DNA of 20,314 nt from Spirochaetota bacterium (GTDB lineage: Bacteria; Spirochaetota; UBA12135; COTS27): positions 1 to 20,314 of the forward strand of contig JAUXHF010000006.1 of the NCBI GenBank assembly GCA_030621685.1, read 5' to 3'. A model generated the notes under the pieces. That model made no database searches and was not told where the DNA came from. It saw only the letters and a list, made by a program, of their open reading frames with translations. Position 1 is the stretch's first letter, and each line of letters begins with the position of its first letter. The translations under genes and the position numbers were made by a program. Positions 1 to 6,686 of the stretch are shown here, piece by piece.

Positions 1-21
1 TCTGGCTGGGGAGTTGCCGCA

Positions 22-239
22 AGTGGAGAGTGAAAATTTAGCTGGGACAATGTGTTGGGGGGCGAGGGGGTATCATACCCCCTCAAAAAAAAACAGCGTT
101 GTTGATAGGCTTAAAAAAAAATTCTGCGGCGCCAAAAAACAGTGTTGCTGAAAAGCTCCGGCTGGAGAGTGGAGAGTGAAAATTTAGCTGGAGGATAATG
201 TGCTGGATAGGCTTAAAAAAAAATTCTGCAGCGCCAAAA
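22..239. repeat. Two-part duplication of the Nudix gene's 3' end
   Basis: Two segments at the 3' end of the Nudix gene are repeated just downstream of it. A 24-nt segment at 22-45 is identical to 168-191. A 34-nt segment at 104-137 matches 206-239 at 33 of 34 positions, with both copies keeping a run of nine A. The 206-239 copy is coding (the gene's last codons) and 184-191 includes its stop. The 1-160 copies are non-coding and are interrupted by extra sequence carrying a GC-rich hairpin. This is seen directly; that it arose by local duplication and decay is inference. Confidence 0.85.
64..84. repeat. GC-rich perfect hairpin beside a poly-A tract
   Basis: GAGGGGGTAT and ATACCCCCTC form a perfect 10-bp inverted repeat around a single C, followed on the plus strand by nine A (85-93). 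For transcripts of the minus-strand Nudix gene the U-run would come before the hairpin, not after it, so it is not a standard intrinsic terminator for that gene. It sits inside the decayed duplicate of the Nudix 3' end. Its function is unknown; it could block an RNA 3' end or be incidental. Confidence 0.6.
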
Positions 240-777
240 TTGTTACGGCATCAACAAGTTTGTTTTCTGATAGCAAGGCTTTCGCTTCATCTAGGCTAAA
301 AAGCAGCGTTTCAATATCCTCACCTTCGGCGGCAAGCCCGCCGCCAGCGCCCTCTACTTTCATCGTTGACAGGGTTTGCGCTACATACAAATGCGTCAGC
401 TGATTGCTAAAGCCCGGCGAGGTATAAAAACTCATCAGCTTCACCATGCGCTCTGGCCTGTAGCCGCTTTCCTCAATAACCTCTCTAACACAAGCTTGCT
501 CAGCATTTTCGCCCGCTTCAATAAGCCCAGCAACAACTTCAAGTATCCAGCCATCGGTTTGTTCTCGGCTAGAATAGCGGAACTGTTTCACTAAAGCTAT
601 CTCTTGTGTATCACGGAGATGGACTAAGGCTGCCACTACATGCGGCCTCTTAAATTCGTAACGCTGAACGTCCATCGTATTGCCGTTGCCGGCAAAGGTC
701 TCTACTCGTAGCGTTGCCTTCTCCACAGTGAACCACTGCTCGTACTCTGTTTTTTTTCCAAGAATTGTATACTTCAT
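184..777 (-). CDS. Nudix hydrolase, ADP-ribose pyrophosphatase-like
   Basis: A 197-residue cytoplasmic hydrolase of nucleoside diphosphates linked to another moiety. The full Nudix box is visible: G84-x5-E90-x7-R98-E99-V-x-E102-E103-x-G105-Y106. It is followed by a Pro at 121 (YTSPGF), the position that in ADP-ribose pyrophosphatases lies about 15 residues after the box, and by an acidic E-rich loop at 151-156 that could supply the catalytic base. The length and the N-terminal beta-rich part fit the NudF/NudK group. ADP-ribose is the likely substrate, but GDP-mannose cannot be excluded. The ATG start has only a weak GAG upstream. The stop is in a segment duplicated downstream (22-191), and the last ten or so residues (FFLSLSSTLSSS) look like a non-conserved tail. 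The gene follows rnhB by 28 bp, so cotranscription is likely. Confidence 0.85.
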   Translation of the reverse strand: MKYTILGKKTEYEQWFTVEKATLRVETFAGNGNTMDVQRYEFKRPHVVAALVHLRDTQEIALVKQFRYSSREQTDGWILEVVAGLIEAGENAEQACVREVIEESGYRPERMVKLMSFYTSPGFSNQLTHLYVAQTLSTMKVEGAGGGLAAEGEDIETLLFSLDEAKALLSENKLVDAVTILALQNFFLSLSSTLSSS

Positions 778-805
778 ATTTACTCGCTATTTGTTTTTAA
801 AAATT

Positions 806-1504
806 TCATGTTCCTGTTTCCTTGCTCGCTTGTGGCTTGGAAAAGCTAGCAGAAAATTTTTTCACCGGCGCATAGCTTTGGCGGTGATGCCGAGAAGGCC
901 CGGCGCTGGCTAAAGCCTTAAGATGTTTTTTCACACCATAACCCTTATTTTGAGCAAAATCGTAAATTTCATTTCCACTTTCCTTAGCATGCAAGGTTCT
1001 CATTTTCCTATCACGGCTTACCTTCGCCACAATGGAGGCTGCCGCAATAGCCGCGCTTTTCTCATCGCCTTTTATTAAACTATATTGCGGTACAGCCTTC
1101 GTGAAAGCCTTGGGCATGCTAAGTCCCTTATCTAAAAGCAAACAGCTAGGCTTTTCTTTCATTTTCTTGTAGCATCGGTGCAAGGCTAGGCTGGTAGCCG
1201 CTGTAAGTTTTTGCTTATCAATAACCGTATTGGCTACGCTGGATACGGCTAGGCTACAAGCATTTTTTTTAATGAAAACAAATAACTTCTCTCGCATAGC
1301 CGGCGAAAGTTTTTTTGAATCGTTAAGATAACTAGCTAAAAAAGGATCGAGCGGAGGCTGTAAGATAACCATGGCTACGGTTAATGGCCCAGCTAAGGCT
1401 CCGCGGCCCACCTCATCGGCTCCGGCTACATATTTGTAGCGTCTGCCCAGAAAAGTCTCGCGCCTAAGATTTGGTTTTCGCCTATCCCTTGCTTTTCTTC
1501 CCAT
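806..1504 (-). CDS. rnhB: Ribonuclease HII
   Basis: Cleaves the RNA strand of RNA-DNA hybrids and starts removal of single ribonucleotides misincorporated in DNA. The four metal-binding acids are present: D30 and E31 in GADEVGRG, D125 in LLLDKG, and D147 in KGDEKS, followed by the family block IAAASIVAKVSRDR (153-166). The GYG-x3-H motif is at 188-194, and HRQSYAPV near 207-214 matches the usual HR-SF-PV ending. The last 20 residues are a basic, serine-rich tail with no clear role. At 232 residues it is slightly longer than the Escherichia coli enzyme (198), mainly at the two ends. A good TAGGA ribosome site precedes the ATG. It is followed closely by the Nudix gene. Confidence 0.95.
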   Translation of the reverse strand: MGRKARDRRKPNLRRETFLGRRYKYVAGADEVGRGALAGPLTVAMVILQPPLDPFLASYLNDSKKLSPAMREKLFVFIKKNACSLAVSSVANTVIDKQKLTAATSLALHRCYKKMKEKPSCLLLDKGLSMPKAFTKAVPQYSLIKGDEKSAAIAAASIVAKVSRDRKMRTLHAKESGNEIYDFAQNKGYGVKKHLKALASAGPSRHHRQSYAPVKKFSASFSKPQASKETGT

Positions 1505-1568
1505 ATTTTTTCCTAGTTTAGCCGAATAGAATTTTCATGCTAGCCTAAAGAATTTTCGAATTTTCTTT

Positions 1569-1616
1569 ACATGGCTTTATATTCTTGCATGAAGCCAAGC
1601 AAGAATATAGGCATGT
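1569..1616. repeat. Imperfect stem-loop between nth and rnhB
   Basis: TATATTCTTGC (1578-1588) pairs perfectly with GCAAGAATATA (1599-1609) across a 10-nt loop. The stem is extended by ACATG (1569-1573) and CATGT (1612-1616) after a small asymmetric internal loop. No T-run follows on either strand, so a classic terminator is unlikely. It may be an mRNA processing or stability element in the 152-bp gap between nth and rnhB. Confidence 0.5.
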
Positions 1617-1656
1617 AAGATATTATTATGCATAAGATAATACTTTTGCTAGCTAC

Positions 1657-2274
1657 TTATTGAATAGCGCTACAGATGGGACACTCATCTACGTTATGAA
1701 CTCTTGCTTGGCAATGTTCTCGAGCAAAATATATAATCGCCAAATGATAGTATCCCCATTCTTCTTCGGGAAAAACTTTCTTTAGGTCAGCCTCGGTTTG
1801 TTTGACATTCTTGCCCGATGAAAGACCCCAGCGGGCAGCTAGCCTGTGAATATGAGTATCTACGGGAAAGGCCGCTATGCCAAAACCCTGCACTAATACC
1901 ACCGAGGCTGTTTTATGCCCCACTCCGGGAAGCGCCGTAAGCTCCTCTATTGTTTTGGGAACACGGCCCTTATATTTCTCTAGTAGGATTCTAGAAAGGC
2001 CAAAAATAGCCTTCGATTTCTGCGGAGCAAGACCACAAGGACGAATAATGTCTTCAATTTCCTGCATACTGAGTTTCGCCATTTTCTCGGCATTGTTTGC
2101 TCTCTTAAAAAGTTTTGGCGTAACGGCGTTCACCGAGACATCGGTAGTATTGGCCGATAACAACACCGAGATAAGCAGCGTATATTTTGATGAAAACTTT
2201 AAGCGCGGCTTCACCTCAGGGTAAAGTTTTTTTAGCTTCCTTTTAATAAAGCTAACTTTCTTTTTTGTGTCCAT
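1657..2274 (-). CDS. nth: Endonuclease III homologue with an incomplete FeS ligand set
   Basis: A DNA glycosylase/AP lyase that removes oxidised pyrimidines. The helix-hairpin-helix reads LPGVGHKTA (115-123), with the catalytic Lys at 121; the catalytic Asp is D139 in FPVDTH. The N-terminal block LLSANTTDVSVN (38-49) differs from E. coli (LLSAQATDVSVN) mainly by Asn for Gln. The protein has 205 residues against 211 in E. coli. The iron-sulphur region is odd: C188, C198 and C201 are present, with a 9-residue first spacing instead of 6. The reading frame stops four residues after C201, before the usual fourth Cys. The catalytic residues suggest an active enzyme; whether it holds a 4Fe-4S cluster is doubtful. 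The ATG start has a nearby AGAG. Confidence 0.92.
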   Translation of the reverse strand: MDTKKKVSFIKRKLKKLYPEVKPRLKFSSKYTLLISVLLSANTTDVSVNAVTPKLFKRANNAEKMAKLSMQEIEDIIRPCGLAPQKSKAIFGLSRILLEKYKGRVPKTIEELTALPGVGHKTASVVLVQGFGIAAFPVDTHIHRLAARWGLSSGKNVKQTEADLKKVFPEEEWGYYHLAIIYFAREHCQARVHNVDECPICSAIQ

Positions 2275-2348
2275 GGCTATTCTCTATCCTCTATTTTCTA
2301 TTTTCTATTTCTCATTCCCTCGGCTTTTAGGCAGAAGAGAACATGCAT

Positions 2349-2374
2349 TAAGAACCTGTGCTAAGAGCCTGTGT
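2349..2374. repeat. 13-bp tandem repeat, two copies
   Basis: TAAGAACCTGTGC is followed directly by TAAGAGCCTGTGT, giving 11 of 13 identical. It lies in the 175-bp gap between nth and the bactofilin gene. The same gap holds a TCTATTT-rich stretch near 2292-2318. No promoter or small gene could be made out there. Confidence 0.6.
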
Positions 2375-2449
2375 TAGATTCTTTGAGCTTTGCTATGCAG
2401 CACACTCGTCCTACATGCTAAAGTGGCTGGGAGCTGGGGCCTGGCTTAA

Positions 2450-2815
2450 TCATTCTTCAGCATCTTGATGCTTACTATTTTTGCTATCAACCTTATCGAT
2501 AGCAACACGTCCGTAGGTTACAGCGCCGTCTTCTATGGTAAGGTTAGGGCTTTTAATATTGCCTTTAACTTTAGCCTTACTACCAATAAAAACCGAGTAT
2601 GTCGCATGAATATTGCCTTGAATCTCGCCATCTAGATGCACATTTCTAGCGCGAATATCCGTTTTTATTTGCCCCGTTTCGGTAACAATAATATCTTCTT
2701 CTGTTTCAATTTTCCCTTCAAAATAACCACTAATTTCAATGCTGTGCTTCAGCACTAAATTGCCCTTAAACGAGCTTTTCTCAGAGATGATGGTGTTAAT
2801 GGTTCTGCCAGTCAT
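2450..2815 (-). CDS. Bactofilin
   Basis: A 121-residue member of the bactofilin (DUF583) family of self-polymerising cytoskeletal proteins. The middle, roughly residues 15-108, shows the repeating short beta-strand and glycine pattern of its right-handed beta-helix, for example GNLVLKHSIEISGYFEGKI and GEIQGNI followed by KVKGNI. The flanking tails are short and polar, with an acidic C terminus. In other bacteria bactofilins help set cell shape, stalks or polar structures. In spirochaetes at least one has been linked to helical shape, so a cell-curvature role is plausible here but is inference. The ATG is preceded by GAGGA at good distance. The gene begins 144 bp downstream of aspS, beyond the aspS terminator, so it probably has its own promoter. 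Confidence 0.9.
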   Translation of the reverse strand: MTGRTINTIISEKSSFKGNLVLKHSIEISGYFEGKIETEEDIIVTETGQIKTDIRARNVHLDGEIQGNIHATYSVFIGSKAKVKGNIKSPNLTIEDGAVTYGRVAIDKVDSKNSKHQDAEE

Positions 2816-2908
2816 AAGAATTCCTCAAAAAATTTCCAAAATTTTGTGTTAGCTCTATTGTAATATGAAAGAAAGCTAAGATGGCCATTTTATATTTCAT
2901 AGCTATCT

Positions 2909-2941
2909 AAAAAAAGCCAATGTTTCCTTGCTAGGCTTCTT
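2909..2941 (-). terminator. Predicted intrinsic terminator of aspS
   Basis: Read on the minus strand, AAGAAGCC (2941-2934) can pair with GGCTTTTT (2918-2911, one G-U pair) across a 15-nt loop, and a run of seven T spans 2915-2909. It starts 18 nt past the aspS stop codon, as expected for a Rho-independent terminator. The stem has only three G-C pairs, so efficiency is uncertain. Confidence 0.55.
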
Positions 2942-2959
2942 TCTTTTTATCTTTGGAGC

Positions 2960-4816
2960 TTATAGTTTTGTTTCATCAACCTTCAAGGCTAGTTCTTTCA
3001 ATTGCGCTTTATCCGCTGGCGATGGACAGCCCATAAGCAAGTCTTGCCCTCGCTGTGTTTTGGGAAAGGCAATAACTTCCCTTATGCTGCTAACGCCCGT
3101 TAACACCATAAGTAGCCTATCAAGGCCGGGAGCAGCGCCGCCACAAGGTGGCGCTCCATGCTGAAGGGCTTTTAGCAAATGTCCAAATTTGCCGTCTATC
3201 GCTTCATCGGATAAGCCAATCATCTGCATAATCTTTCTTTGCAATTCGGCTTTATAAATCCTCTCGCTGCCACTGGCTAATTCGTAGCCGTTGCAAATAA
3301 TATCAAACTGCGTACTCTTAACCGCTAAAGGATCGCTCTCTAGTTTTTGTATGTCTTCATCCTTAGGCAGCACAAACATATGGTGGATGGGGTCGTAGCG
3401 TTTTTCATCGGCGCTCCATTCAAACAAAGGAAAATCTATAACAAAAGCAAAGGCAAGCTGATCTTGGTTTATCAAAGAATAGCGTTTTGCCAAAGCCACA
3501 CGAAATTTGCTCATGCCATCCATCAGCTCAACGCTGTTTTTTGCTCCGGCTAAAAGAATGAGATCATGCTCATCTGCCTGAAGAAGCTCTGCTATCGATT
3601 CAAACTCGGCCTGGCTTATTATCTTGGCACTCGAGGCTTTCCAACTAGAATTCCCTGGCGTTAGCGTATCACTCTTGCTCTTTGAAACAGAGTAGGCCCA
3701 AACTAATCCTGACAAAGAACATTCTCCTGCTAGAGCAATAAGCTCATCGGCTTCTTTTCGGCTTAAGCCAGCTTTCTTGCCAAGACAAATGGCTTTTATG
3801 CTGCCAGCAGCTTCTAAAATGCTCTTGAAAATACGGAAACCTGTCTGGCTAAAAGCCGAGCTGACATCATGGATTTCAAGGCCAAAGCGCAAATCGGGTT
3901 TATCATTACCGTAACGCTGCATGCACTCATCATAACGCAGGCGCCGAAACGGAGCGTAGAGAATAGTCTTTTCGGGAAAAAGCTCCTTCGTAAGCTCTGT
4001 AAACATCTGTTCAAGCAAAGCCATGATATCGTCTCTTCTAACAAAACACATTTCTAAGTCTATCTGAGTATGTTCAGCTTGCCTATCTGCTCGGGTGTCT
4101 TCATCTCTAAGGGCTTTGGCTATTTGAAAGTACCTATCGAATCCTGCTACCATAAGCAGCTGCTTATACTGCTGGGGAGATTGCGGCAAGGCATAGAAAT
4201 TTCCGGGAAAGACTCTGGACGGCACAAGAAAATCACGAGCGCCCTCTGGCGTAGCTTTCGTGAGTAGCGGCGTTTCTATTTCTAAAAAACCTTTTCGCTC
4301 AAGAAAATTCCGTACAAATTTTGTGACAAAAGCACGCTTAATAAGAATCTCTTTCACATGATTTCTTCTTAGGTATAAATATCGAGATTCAATGCTTTCA
4401 TCACGTACGAAAGAATCTGAATCAATCAAAAACGGCGGCGTTTTGCTTTTGTTGAGAACAACAAGTTTTTCTACCCTTAGCTCTACCTCTCCGGTGGCTA
4501 GCTTCTTGTTTATGGTATCCTCGCTGCGCAAAGCTAAGGGCCCTGTCACTTGAATAACAAATTCATTTCGTATAACGGCTGCCCTAGCAAAAGCATCGGC
4601 TGAAATCTCTTTAGAAGCCACCAGCTGCGTAAGACCATAGATGTCTCGGAGCATGATAAAAAGCAGCTGCCCGTGATCACGAACACTCATAACCCAACCA
4701 CAAAGTCGCACATGCTGCCCCTCATGCCCTTTTCCAAGCTCCCCGCAAGTATGACTGCGGTAATCGTTGGCAAATATGTTTTTATGTAGAAAAAAATTTT
4801 CTAATTGCTTACTCAA
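2960..4816 (-). CDS. aspS: Aspartyl-tRNA synthetase, bacterial type
   Basis: A class II synthetase of 618 residues. It shows an N-terminal anticodon-binding OB fold (LCGWVMSVRDHG, 38-49), motif 1 with FLEIETPLLTKATPEGARDF (177-196), motif 2 around RYFQIAKALRDEDTRADRQ (228-246), a bacterial insertion (GAD-like) domain near 320-450, motif 3 GLDRLLM (564-570), and the C-terminal SSIREVIAFPKTQ block. His48 matches His31 of Pseudomonas aeruginosa AspRS, a residue tied to non-discriminating enzymes that also charge tRNA-Asn. GAPPCGG (554-560) has Cys where most family members have His. The start is TTG; an in-frame stop five codons upstream and no earlier usable start support it, with a GAGAG-type ribosome site nearby. 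A predicted terminator follows. The 220-bp upstream gap suggests a separate promoter. Confidence 0.95.
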   Translation of the reverse strand: MSKQLENFFLHKNIFANDYRSHTCGELGKGHEGQHVRLCGWVMSVRDHGQLLFIMLRDIYGLTQLVASKEISADAFARAAVIRNEFVIQVTGPLALRSEDTINKKLATGEVELRVEKLVVLNKSKTPPFLIDSDSFVRDESIESRYLYLRRNHVKEILIKRAFVTKFVRNFLERKGFLEIETPLLTKATPEGARDFLVPSRVFPGNFYALPQSPQQYKQLLMVAGFDRYFQIAKALRDEDTRADRQAEHTQIDLEMCFVRRDDIMALLEQMFTELTKELFPEKTILYAPFRRLRYDECMQRYGNDKPDLRFGLEIHDVSSAFSQTGFRIFKSILEAAGSIKAICLGKKAGLSRKEADELIALAGECSLSGLVWAYSVSKSKSDTLTPGNSSWKASSAKIISQAEFESIAELLQADEHDLILLAGAKNSVELMDGMSKFRVALAKRYSLINQDQLAFAFVIDFPLFEWSADEKRYDPIHHMFVLPKDEDIQKLESDPLAVKSTQFDIICNGYELASGSERIYKAELQRKIMQMIGLSDEAIDGKFGHLLKALQHGAPPCGGAAPGLDRLLMVLTGVSSIREVIAFPKTQRGQDLLMGCPSPADKAQLKELALKVDETKL

Positions 4817-4901
4817 TACACTTTCTCTCTATTTTTGAAGATTTCAAAAAACCACGATCTTCCTACGTTTTCTTACTTAGCTAAATACACAGCCCACAGC
4901 C

Positions 4902-4919
4902 AAAGCACTCAAAGCACTC
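4902..4919. repeat. 9-bp tandem repeat AAAGCACTC
   Basis: Two exact copies of AAAGCACTC sit side by side, followed by a partial third (AAAGCCC). They lie in the aspS upstream region. No function is evident; it is another example of the short local duplications seen across the window. Confidence 0.6.
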
Positions 4920-5000
4920 AAAGCCCTAACATATTAATAGAGTATGTATAAAAATACATCAACAGCGTATTTTACGGCTTGCTTTAGATGAAGGCATCTT

Positions 5001-5029
5001 ATTATACAATGCCCAGCCATGCCGCCTAA
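5001..5029 (-). promoter_or_regulatory. Candidate sigma-70 promoter for aspS
   Basis: A perfect TATAAT reads on the minus strand at 5006-5001, with TTAGGC 17 bp upstream (5029-5024) as a poor -35. It would give an aspS leader of about 180 nt. The -10 is convincing by itself, but AT-rich DNA makes chance matches common. Confidence 0.3.
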
Positions 5030-5034
5030 GCTTT

Positions 5035-5904
5035 TTATAGCTCTATACTATCACTTAGGTTAATGGCGCTGCTTTTAGAGAAAAAATTTTTCTTTGTTTT
5101 TTCGAAGCTGAAAGCTGTAAGGATAACGCCCTTACCTTTTTCTATTTGTTCGACAGGAACAAGGGTAGATCTGCTTGCTATCTCGATATACTCTAAATTT
5201 ATTTTTTTCTCTGCAGCCACTATACTTTTAAACACTTGCAAAAGCTCTTTTTTAGAAATAGTTTTCTTCTTTTCTATAAGGCCCTTCGCAGCATTCAAAC
5301 CCTTGTATACAATACTCGCTCGCTCTCGTTCTTCTTCACTTAAATAAGAATTATAGGTTGAAAGCGGCAGGCCAACTGGCGAACGCACTGTGGCAATACC
5401 ATGTACATGAATGGGCAGAAAAAAAGAATTTATCATCTCCATTGTAAGAAAATACAATGGATAATTATTCTTCCCTACATACACATCATGGGGGCGAATA
5501 ATATGAAAAAGCTTATTGTGAGTAGTTAAAAAGCTAGAGATTAATTTAGGCAAACCCTTAATACTATAAAAAGAACTAAGCATGGCTGAGTCAACTACAA
5601 TGCTATCAAAAGAAGAATGTAGCTCACTCTGCGTAAGAACAAAGACAGCCTTAACGCCCAATTCATTAAGAACATCAAAATCGTGTACTAAGCTTTGGTT
5701 ACGTGCATCAAGCTCTTCCCTGCTATTATCATTATCCCTTACAAGAATTGAAACTACAGTAGTTTTTTTGGCCCGTACAGATGCCTTGATGAGCATTTTA
5801 TGACCATCGTGTATATAGCCACTCGTGGCTATATACCCAATACAAGAATTTTCCAAGGTATCTCTATATTTGATAATACCATCCACAGTTTTAAAAATTT
5901 TCAT
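5035..5904 (-). CDS. PanC-like protein with lost catalytic residues
   Basis: A 289-residue protein aligning by eye with pantoate-beta-alanine ligase over its full length. Its N terminus (MKIFKTVDGI), the IHDGH motif (family LHDGH), a Lys in VYVGKNNY (family CFGEKDFQQ) and LSTYNSYL-EERERA (family LSSRNxYL) all fall in order. Several key positions are changed: PTMG to ATSG, NPxQF to RDNDN, the RPGHFRG loop absent, KD to KN, and the SSRN arginine to Tyr. In true PanC these positions bind pantoate and ATP, so pantothenate synthesis is unlikely. Substrate and role are unknown. An upstream in-frame ATG at 5976 exists, but the ATG at 5904 is preferred because GAGAGG lies 9 nt before it and the PanC alignment starts there. 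It follows fliN after a 296-bp gap. Confidence 0.75.
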   Translation of the reverse strand: MKIFKTVDGIIKYRDTLENSCIGYIATSGYIHDGHKMLIKASVRAKKTTVVSILVRDNDNSREELDARNQSLVHDFDVLNELGVKAVFVLTQSELHSSFDSIVVDSAMLSSFYSIKGLPKLISSFLTTHNKLFHIIRPHDVYVGKNNYPLYFLTMEMINSFFLPIHVHGIATVRSPVGLPLSTYNSYLSEEERERASIVYKGLNAAKGLIEKKKTISKKELLQVFKSIVAAEKKINLEYIEIASRSTLVPVEQIEKGKGVILTAFSFEKTKKNFFSKSSAINLSDSIEL

Positions 5905-5971
5905 AACAAAAAACCTCTCAAATAAACCTATATTTTTGTTATTTGCTGCTTGCCCATAATTTAAGTTTATA

Positions 5972-6022
5972 AGCATTGGCTATACCTATACGGCTTTAAC
6001 GAAAGCTATACAGGCCAATGCT
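5972..6022. repeat. Interrupted inverted repeat upstream of the PanC-like gene
   Basis: AGCATTGGC (5972-5980) and GCCAATGCT (6014-6022) are perfect inverted copies, enclosing a small inner hairpin GCTTT-AACG-AAAGC. The element covers the rejected upstream ATG of the PanC-like gene and would lie in its leader RNA. No T-run follows, so it is a possible regulatory structure rather than a terminator. The rest of the 5905-6200 gap is AT-rich and shows nothing else clear. Confidence 0.5.
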
Positions 6023-6200
6023 GCAACAAAACGGGGCGAAGCCGCTTTCTTTTAAATCTGTCCTCAAAACAAAGACACTCATTAATTTAATTTTAAATTA
6101 TCTTTTATCCATTAACTATAAAACTATCTCCTTACAATATCCTTATGAAAATATTTTCCTTTGTTCCAAATATTTATTATTGAAGCGATTAAATTAAGCT

Positions 6201-6686
6201 TTAAACATCTAAGGTAAGACGTTGCTTGGGGTCAATGACTTCAGTAATGCGAACACCAAAGTTTTCATCAATAACAACAACTTCTGCTTTCGCAATAATT
6301 TTCCCATTCACCAGAATATCTACTGGCTCTCCTGAAAGCTTATCTAGCTCGACTACAGAACCAACATTCAGCGATAAGATTTCCTTAATTTTCCGCGAAG
6401 CACGACCAAGCTCTACCGTAACGTTCATAGGCACATCCATCAATAAGGACATGTTAGACGAGGCCGCCGAAGCTATTTGTGAGCTATTTATCTGCGAGGT
6501 TTCAGCAAACTGGTTAAGATCAGAAAATTCTGCCTTCTTTACTTGCGGTGCATCAGAAGCGCTCTCAACAAGCGAGTCTAGCCCTGCCACATCAAATTCT
6601 GAATCACTGGTTTTCTTACTAGCCTTCTGGGTATCATTCCCCAAAAGTTCTTCCATTTCTTCTTGGCTCAAATCGGGAGAGTTCAT
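6201..6686 (-). CDS. fliN: Flagellar motor switch protein FliN (FliY-like N terminus)
   Basis: Part of the cytoplasmic C-ring that sets motor rotation sense and helps dock export cargo. The C-terminal SpoA/FliN domain is clear at 83-157, with MNVTVELGRASRKIKEIL and the block GVRITEVIDPKQRL. The first 80 residues are a polar, probably disordered linker. It starts with DLSQEEMEELLG (5-16), which resembles the CheY-binding peptide of FliM and FliY (SQDEIDALL). The CheC-like middle domain of full-length FliY is absent: 161 residues against about 350 in Treponema pallidum FliY. The ATG overlaps the fliM stop in ATGA, implying translational coupling. It is the last recognised flagellar gene of the cluster here. 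Confidence 0.93.
   Translation of the reverse strand: MNSPDLSQEEMEELLGNDTQKASKKTSDSEFDVAGLDSLVESASDAPQVKKAEFSDLNQFAETSQINSSQIASAASSNMSLLMDVPMNVTVELGRASRKIKEILSLNVGSVVELDKLSGEPVDILVNGKIIAKAEVVVIDENFGVRITEVIDPKQRLTLDV

Noticed and set aside
64..84. Intrinsic terminator of the Nudix gene
   Set aside because: On the minus strand the T-run precedes the hairpin, which is the wrong order for termination.
5905..5976. Upstream ATG as start of the PanC-like gene
   Set aside because: The 24 added residues have no match in PanC, the ATG lies within an inverted repeat, and the downstream ATG has a strong GAGAGG site.
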